From contig JAISZL010000059.1 in NCBI GenBank assembly GCA_031269245.1, forward strand, positions 1-32,580: a stretch of DNA of 32,580 nucleotides, written 5' to 3'. Shown piece after piece: positions 29,021-32,580 of this stretch. A model generated the notes under the pieces. The model had not been told where the DNA came from and ran no database searches. It saw only the letters and a list, made by a program, of their open reading frames with translations. Source of the stretch: Synergistaceae bacterium. GTDB lineage: Bacteria > Synergistota > Synergistia > Synergistales > Synergistaceae. Within the stretch, counting starts at the first letter, position 1. Each line of letters starts with the position of its first letter. The position numbers and the translations under genes are program-made.

Positions 29021-29792
29021 CGTCTCGAACCTGGGGATAAACTTCGGCGGCCTTCAGGCGCTGGACGACTTCAACATACAGGTGCGCAGCCGCGAGATAG
29101 TGGGGCTGATAGGTCCCAACGGCGCGGGTAAGACGACTGTGTTCAACCTGCTGACCAACGTCTACCACCCATCGAAGGGCGGCATATCGCTGACCGGGCG
29201 CAACACACTGGGGAAGGCCACGCACGAGGTCACAAAATACGGCATAGCCAGGACGTTCCAAAACATACGGCTCTTCAAGTCCCTCTCGGTCATCGACAAC
29301 GTGAGGATAGCCCTGCACAACAGCATGACCTACTCGCTGCTGGAGGCGTGCCTGCGCCTGCCGAAGTACTGGAGGCAGGAGGCGGCGGCAACGAAGTTCA
29401 GCCGCGAGCTGCTGGGCGTGTTCGGCATGGAGGCCGTGGCGGACGCCCCGGCCGGGAGCCTGCCCTACGGAGCCCAGCGCCGCCTGGAGATAGTGCGCGC
29501 CCTCGCCACGAACCCGAAGGTCCTGCTGCTTGACGAGCCGGCCGCCGGGATGAACCCGTCCGAGACCTCCGAGCTGATGGGCACCATACGCGGAGTAAGG
29601 GACAAGTTCGAGGTGGCGATAATTTTGATAGAGCACGACATGAGCCTCGTCATGGGCATCTGCGAGCGGATCATAGTCCTGAACTACGGGCTCATCATAG
29701 CTCAGGGAGAGCCCGACGAGATCAGGAACAACCCGCTGGTAGTCGAGGCGTACCTCGGGCAGCAGAGGGGGAGCAGCCCATGCTCGAGGTGA
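29004..29792 (+). CDS. livG: Branched-chain amino acid ABC transporter ATPase LivG
   Basis: 262 residues, overlapping livM. Walker A GPNGAGKTT near residue 40, Q-loop region ARTFQNIRLFKSLSVIDNVR, signature variant LPYGAQRRLEIVRAL (in place of LSGGQ, as in LivG), Walker B VLLLDEPAAGMNP, and the switch His in LIEHDM. One of the two nucleotide-binding subunits driving import. Confidence 0.95.
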   Translation: MAAVLDVSNLGINFGGLQALDDFNIQVRSREIVGLIGPNGAGKTTVFNLLTNVYHPSKGGISLTGRNTLGKATHEVTKYGIARTFQNIRLFKSLSVIDNVRIALHNSMTYSLLEACLRLPKYWRQEAAATKFSRELLGVFGMEAVADAPAGSLPYGAQRRLEIVRALATNPKVLLLDEPAAGMNPSETSELMGTIRGVRDKFEVAIILIEHDMSLVMGICERIIVLNYGLIIAQGEPDEIRNNPLVVEAYLGQQRGSSPCSR

Positions 29793-30481
29793 GGGACATC
29801 AACGTGTACTACGGCGCCATTCACGCCGTCAAGGGCGTCTCCTTCGAGGTCGCGCGGGGCGAGATAGTCACCCTGATCGGCGCCAACGGCGCGGGCAAGA
29901 GCACCATCCTCAAGACCGTCTCGGGCATCCTGCGGACTCAGGGCGGGTCGATAAGTTTCATGGGCGACGAGATAAGCTCTATCGACGCCTGCAAGCTCAC
30001 CCGCATGGGCCTCTCGCACGTCCCGGAGGGCCGGTGTGTCTTCCAGCAGCTCACGGTGGAGGAGAACCTGGAGATGGGCGGGTATCTGCGAAGCGCGGCT
30101 GAGAACAGGAGAAACATCGAGAGGGTGTACGACACGTTCCCCCGCATAAGGGAGAGGAAGCGCCAGATAGCGGGGACGCTGTCCGGGGGAGAGCAACAGA
30201 TGCTGGCCCTCGGGCGCTCGCTCATGTCGGCCCCCCGGCTCGTTATGATGGACGAGCCGTCGATGGGGCTCGCCCCGGTTCTGGTGCGGCAGATATTCGA
30301 TATAATAAAGGAGATGAACGACGCGGGAACGACCATACTCCTGGTCGAGCAGAACGCCAGGATGGCCCTCTCGATCGCCCACAGGGGATACGTCCTCGAG
30401 ACGGGCAGGATAGCGCTCTCCGCTGACGCGTCTGAGCTCCTCGACAACGACGACGTGAGGCGCGCGTACCTGGGAGGCTAG
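29780..30481 (+). CDS. livF: Branched-chain amino acid ABC transporter ATPase LivF
   Basis: 233 residues, overlapping livG by 13 bases. Walker A GANGAGKST, ABC signature LSGGEQQMLALGRSL, Walker B LVMMDEPSMGLAP, then LLVEQNARMAL where Gln replaces the switch His, typical of LivF. Last gene of livKHMGF; no intrinsic terminator with a T-run follows. Confidence 0.95.
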   Translation: MLEVRDINVYYGAIHAVKGVSFEVARGEIVTLIGANGAGKSTILKTVSGILRTQGGSISFMGDEISSIDACKLTRMGLSHVPEGRCVFQQLTVEENLEMGGYLRSAAENRRNIERVYDTFPRIRERKRQIAGTLSGGEQQMLALGRSLMSAPRLVMMDEPSMGLAPVLVRQIFDIIKEMNDAGTTILLVEQNARMALSIAHRGYVLETGRIALSADASELLDNDDVRRAYLGG

Positions 30482-30494
30482 ACGGAGCTCTTAA

Positions 30495-30537
30495 GGAAGC
30501 GCTTCCGGCTGTACGCGCCGGCGCCCGAGGAGGGCGC
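30495..30537. other. Inverted repeats between convergent livF and the desulfidase-like gene
   Basis: A perfect 12-bp palindrome GGAAGCGCTTCC (30495-30506) and a hairpin GCGCCC-GAGGA-GGGCGC (30521-30537). Neither has a T-run, so termination here would need Rho or be inefficient. Confidence 0.4.
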
Positions 30538-30579
30538 TTACGGCTCGGCCGGGGGCTCGCGTGAGCTTACGCTCCTCGT

Positions 30580-31917
30580 CTACGAACGAGCCGGCGGCGG
30601 CTTCCCCAGCATTATGTCCAGGATGAAATCGTCCGCCTTGGCAAGGCCCTCGGAGGCGATGTAGCCGATGTTCCTCAGCGTCGTCTCCGGGTCCTCGCCG
30701 GTAACGCCGTCGCCGGGCTGAAAGTTGACGCCGCGCATCGCCATGCGGTGGCCCAGGATAGCGGCCTGTACGCTGCTCGCTATCTTCGCGGCGCACGACG
30801 GCTTCGCGCCGTCGCACATTATGCCGGATATGTACGCGAGCGCGTTGCTCACGGCGTTGGCCGTCCGCTCGAAATTTCCCCCGCTCAGATACGTAATGCC
30901 GGCGGAGCTTCCGCACGCCGCGCAGACCACGCCGCAGTACGCCGAGAGACGCCCGACCATCGACTTTATGTGAATCGCCACGAGGTTGCTCATGCAGAGC
31001 GCGCGGTAAAGCTCCTCACGAGGGGATTTCAAATAGCGCGCGTAGACCCAGACGGGAGCGGTCACGGTTATGCCCTGATTGCCGCTCCCGGAGTTGATGA
31101 CCACAGCCATCGAGCAGCCGCTCATGCGGGCGTCGGAGCCGGCGGCAGCGTATGCGGCTGCCAGCCTCTCGACGTTCTCGGAGTCGGGAGGGCAGTTGAG
31201 CAGCGTGCGGCCTATCTCCGCGCCGTAGCGGTTGCTGAGGCCCTCCTCGCATATCGCGATGTTGTTTTTGATCTGCCTGTCGAGTAAACCGGCCACCAGG
31301 CCCAGATCGACGCTCGTCGCGAAATCGTAGATGCCGCGCAGGTCGAGGGGCGTGCCGACCCTGCCTCCCGGTGCCGTCTTGCCCGCGCCGCCGCCGCTCA
31401 TTATGGCCTCGCCGTTTTTCTCTATCGATATGACGTTGTCGTGCTTGCCCTTGATCTCCGCGCTCGCCCAGGCGCAAGCGGCGCCGTGGGCTATGGCCTT
31501 GATGTACAGGTTGTCGTCGCTCTCGGCGAGCGCCACGCTGCAGTATCCTTTCTCGGCGAGCTCGCGCACGCGCGGAACCAGCCCCTGGTCGAAGCCGGAC
31601 ATCACCTCCAGATGCTTGTCGGGGTCCCCGCCTATCGCGCCGGCGACCGCTGCCGCGAGTATCCCCTTGAGCCCGCCGAGGTTGGGCACTACGACGCTCT
31701 TCGCGTTCTTCAGCACATTGCGGCTGCAACGCACCTCGATTCGCTCCGGCTCCTCGCCGAGCGCGCGCCGCGCGACCGAGGCGGCATAGGCGATGGCTAT
31801 CGGCTCCGTGCACCCCTCGGAGAGGATCAGCTCGTCGTTCAGCAACGCCAGATACGCTTCCGCGCGGAGGCCGCCGTTCGCCCCCTCAGCCTCTTCGTCC
31901 TTCGCCGCGCCTGACAT
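30580..31917 (-). CDS. L-cysteine desulfidase-like (UPF0597 / serine dehydratase alpha-like) protein
   Basis: 445 residues from ATG 31917 (MSGAAKDEEAEG), chosen because AGGAGGG is about six bases upstream; the frame extends further without support. UPF0597 features: LILSEGCTEPIAIAYAASVA, VVPNLGGLKGILAAAVAGAI, MSGCSMAVVINSGSGNQGIT, GVVCAACGSSAGITYLSGG, ISGIMCDGAKPSCAAKI. The cysteines in SEGCTEP and MCDGAKPSC are the expected [4Fe-4S] ligands. Characterised relatives (MJ1025 type, E. coli CyuA/YhaM) split L-cysteine to sulfide, pyruvate and ammonia. Fits the amino-acid-degrading setting beside sdaA and lat; substrate not proven here. Confidence 0.88.
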   Translation of the reverse strand: MSGAAKDEEAEGANGGLRAEAYLALLNDELILSEGCTEPIAIAYAASVARRALGEEPERIEVRCSRNVLKNAKSVVVPNLGGLKGILAAAVAGAIGGDPDKHLEVMSGFDQGLVPRVRELAEKGYCSVALAESDDNLYIKAIAHGAACAWASAEIKGKHDNVISIEKNGEAIMSGGGAGKTAPGGRVGTPLDLRGIYDFATSVDLGLVAGLLDRQIKNNIAICEEGLSNRYGAEIGRTLLNCPPDSENVERLAAAYAAAGSDARMSGCSMAVVINSGSGNQGITVTAPVWVYARYLKSPREELYRALCMSNLVAIHIKSMVGRLSAYCGVVCAACGSSAGITYLSGGNFERTANAVSNALAYISGIMCDGAKPSCAAKIASSVQAAILGHRMAMRGVNFQPGDGVTGEDPETTLRNIGYIASEGLAKADDFILDIMLGKPPPARS

Positions 31918-31986
31918 GCGCGTCCCTCCTTCCAGGCCGGAGCGCGCACGTGCGCGGCTCGCGGCGGATTTGCCCCATGCGCTAAG

Positions 31987-32013
31987 TTTATATATTGCTT
32001 CAATCGCCGTCAA
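31987..32013 (-). promoter_or_regulatory. Candidate promoter of the desulfidase-like gene
   Basis: Minus strand TTGACG (32008-32013) with TATAAA (31987-31992) at a short 15-bp spacing; TAAACT at 17 bp is the alternative -10. About 70 bases before the chosen start codon. Confidence 0.4.
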
Positions 32014-32086
32014 GACACCAGAGCTCGCCTCAAATTATGGAGCTAGACGAGGAGGGATAACAGGGGCTTCCCTACCAAAGTACAAC

Positions 32087-32580
32087 TCATAAAACGCTTC
32101 TCTCTACAATCCATCTTTTGGACATTATCACGAACTTACGCGATTCTGGCCGTTTAGCAATTTCTACTTCCGTATCTGTCATCTCTCGAATTTTCGCGGC
32201 AAAAACTTCACCTGTATATCCTCCATTACACAATACTTTTTTCAATGCCGGCACTTTGTGAAAGCCAGGAGGCGAAAACATTTCAACTGTGCCATCCCTG
32301 TCACTCACGTTGGCGGTCATTACCAAAACCGCATATGGCAACCCAAGCACGTCTACAGCTATGTGTACTTTTATTCCAGAAGTTTTTCCCCGCATCGTAT
32401 CCTTTTTCTTCCTCTGTATCAGCGTTTTGTATACTTTTTGAATCAACAATCAACATACTTGGCTGTGGATTTCTGCCCGCTGTATATCTTTCTATATCTA
32501 CAAGCTTGGCAAGAATACAATCCAATACCGATTCCTCTTTTTCGTTTTTCTTTGTCCATATGCGATAGTAATAGTTTACA
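32087..32580 (-). pseudogene. IS5-type (IS427 group) transposase, frame-disrupted, 5' end outside window
   Basis: The first frame enters from beyond the window (VNYYYRIWTKKNEKEESVLD) and continues AGRNPQPSMLIVDSKSIQNA, then EEEKGYDAGK near 32395. The similarity then moves to another frame: TSGIKVHIAVDVLGLPYAVL, VMTANVSDRDGTVEMF, then PESRKFVIMSKRWIVERSVL. These blocks match the DDE domain of IS5/IS427 transposases (PSxxIVDSxS, GYDxGK, HIxVDxLG, RWxVER). The shift occurs in a run of A after GGGG, which could be programmed frameshifting or mutation. The protein stops right after RWIVER, where family members go on for 30-40 residues, so the element is probably a relic. Confidence 0.75.

Noticed and set aside
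27271-29040. 589-codon open frame on the plus strand across livH/livM/livG
   Set aside because: Shifted frame over three well-supported transporter genes; Arg/His/Gly-rich translation typical of GC-rich shadow frames, no domain.
1-32580. CRISPR arrays and tRNA or rRNA genes
   Set aside because: No regularly spaced repeats with unique spacers, no cloverleaf with a CCA-type 3' end and no conserved rRNA blocks were recognised by eye.

Overview
The window looks like part of a chromosome from an anaerobic, amino-acid-fermenting, diderm bacterium, most likely of the phylum Synergistota (inferred, not proven). The grounds are a GC-rich genome that still uses many AGG (Arg) and ATA (Ile) codons, a four-subunit 2-oxoacid:ferredoxin oxidoreductase, an iron-sulfur L-serine dehydratase, an L-lysine 6-aminotransferase, a cysteine-desulfidase-like enzyme, a complete branched-chain amino acid ABC transporter, an archaeal-type prolyl-tRNA synthetase, and periplasmic proteins with cleavable, non-lipoprotein signal peptides.

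Layout. 1-3600 is an AT-rich accessory island. It holds the 3' end of a transposase, an ISAzo13-type transposase fragment, an HpaI-like restriction-modification operon (nuclease, methyltransferase, a small ORF and a truncated SDH/ClpP-like protease start), then a second 68-bp ISAzo13 relic and a frameshifted IS1634-type relic. 3684-7502 carries a hybrid histidine kinase followed by an orphan sugar/AI-2-type periplasmic binding protein, an arrangement reminiscent of LuxQ/LuxP. 7503-7778 is a GLUG-repeat adhesin remnant. 7911-11293 is the porCDAB operon, preceded by a near-consensus promoter, a 27-codon leader ORF with five consecutive Ile codons, and mutually exclusive antiterminator and terminator hairpins, which is the layout of a translational attenuator. 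11274-12797 is sdaA (convergent) and 13201-14649 is proS. 14693-16841 (minus) is a three-gene module: [FeFe]-hydrogenase-like sensor, RsbW-like ATPase and DRTGG protein. 16956-18284 is an orphan periplasmic binding protein. 18441-19802 is the lysine 6-aminotransferase. 19923-23574 (minus) is the rpmH-rnpA-yidD-yidC-jag-lgt-ykgJ string, almost every junction overlapping. Two small envelope proteins, an iron-sulfur flavoprotein, livKHMGF and a cysteine-desulfidase-like gene follow. The window ends in a frame-disrupted IS5-type transposase.

How it works together. livKHMGF imports branched-chain amino acids. SdaA, Lat and the desulfidase-like enzyme deaminate or transaminate Ser, Lys and Cys. PorCDAB links 2-oxoacids, acyl-CoA and ferredoxin, and the hydrogenase-like module may sense the resulting redox or H2 state. 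The Ile-codon leader implies that por expression rises when charged tRNA-Ile is scarce. That fits an enzyme able to run in the reductive, amino-acid-forming direction.

A dispersed repeat of about 85-100 bp occurs three times, always near the 5' end of a gene. One copy lies in frame inside a gene ahead of its signal peptide, and another contains the only usable start codon of its ORF. The strongest candidates for undescribed biology are the Ile leader/attenuator, this coding-compatible repeat, and the LuxPQ-like kinase/receptor pair.
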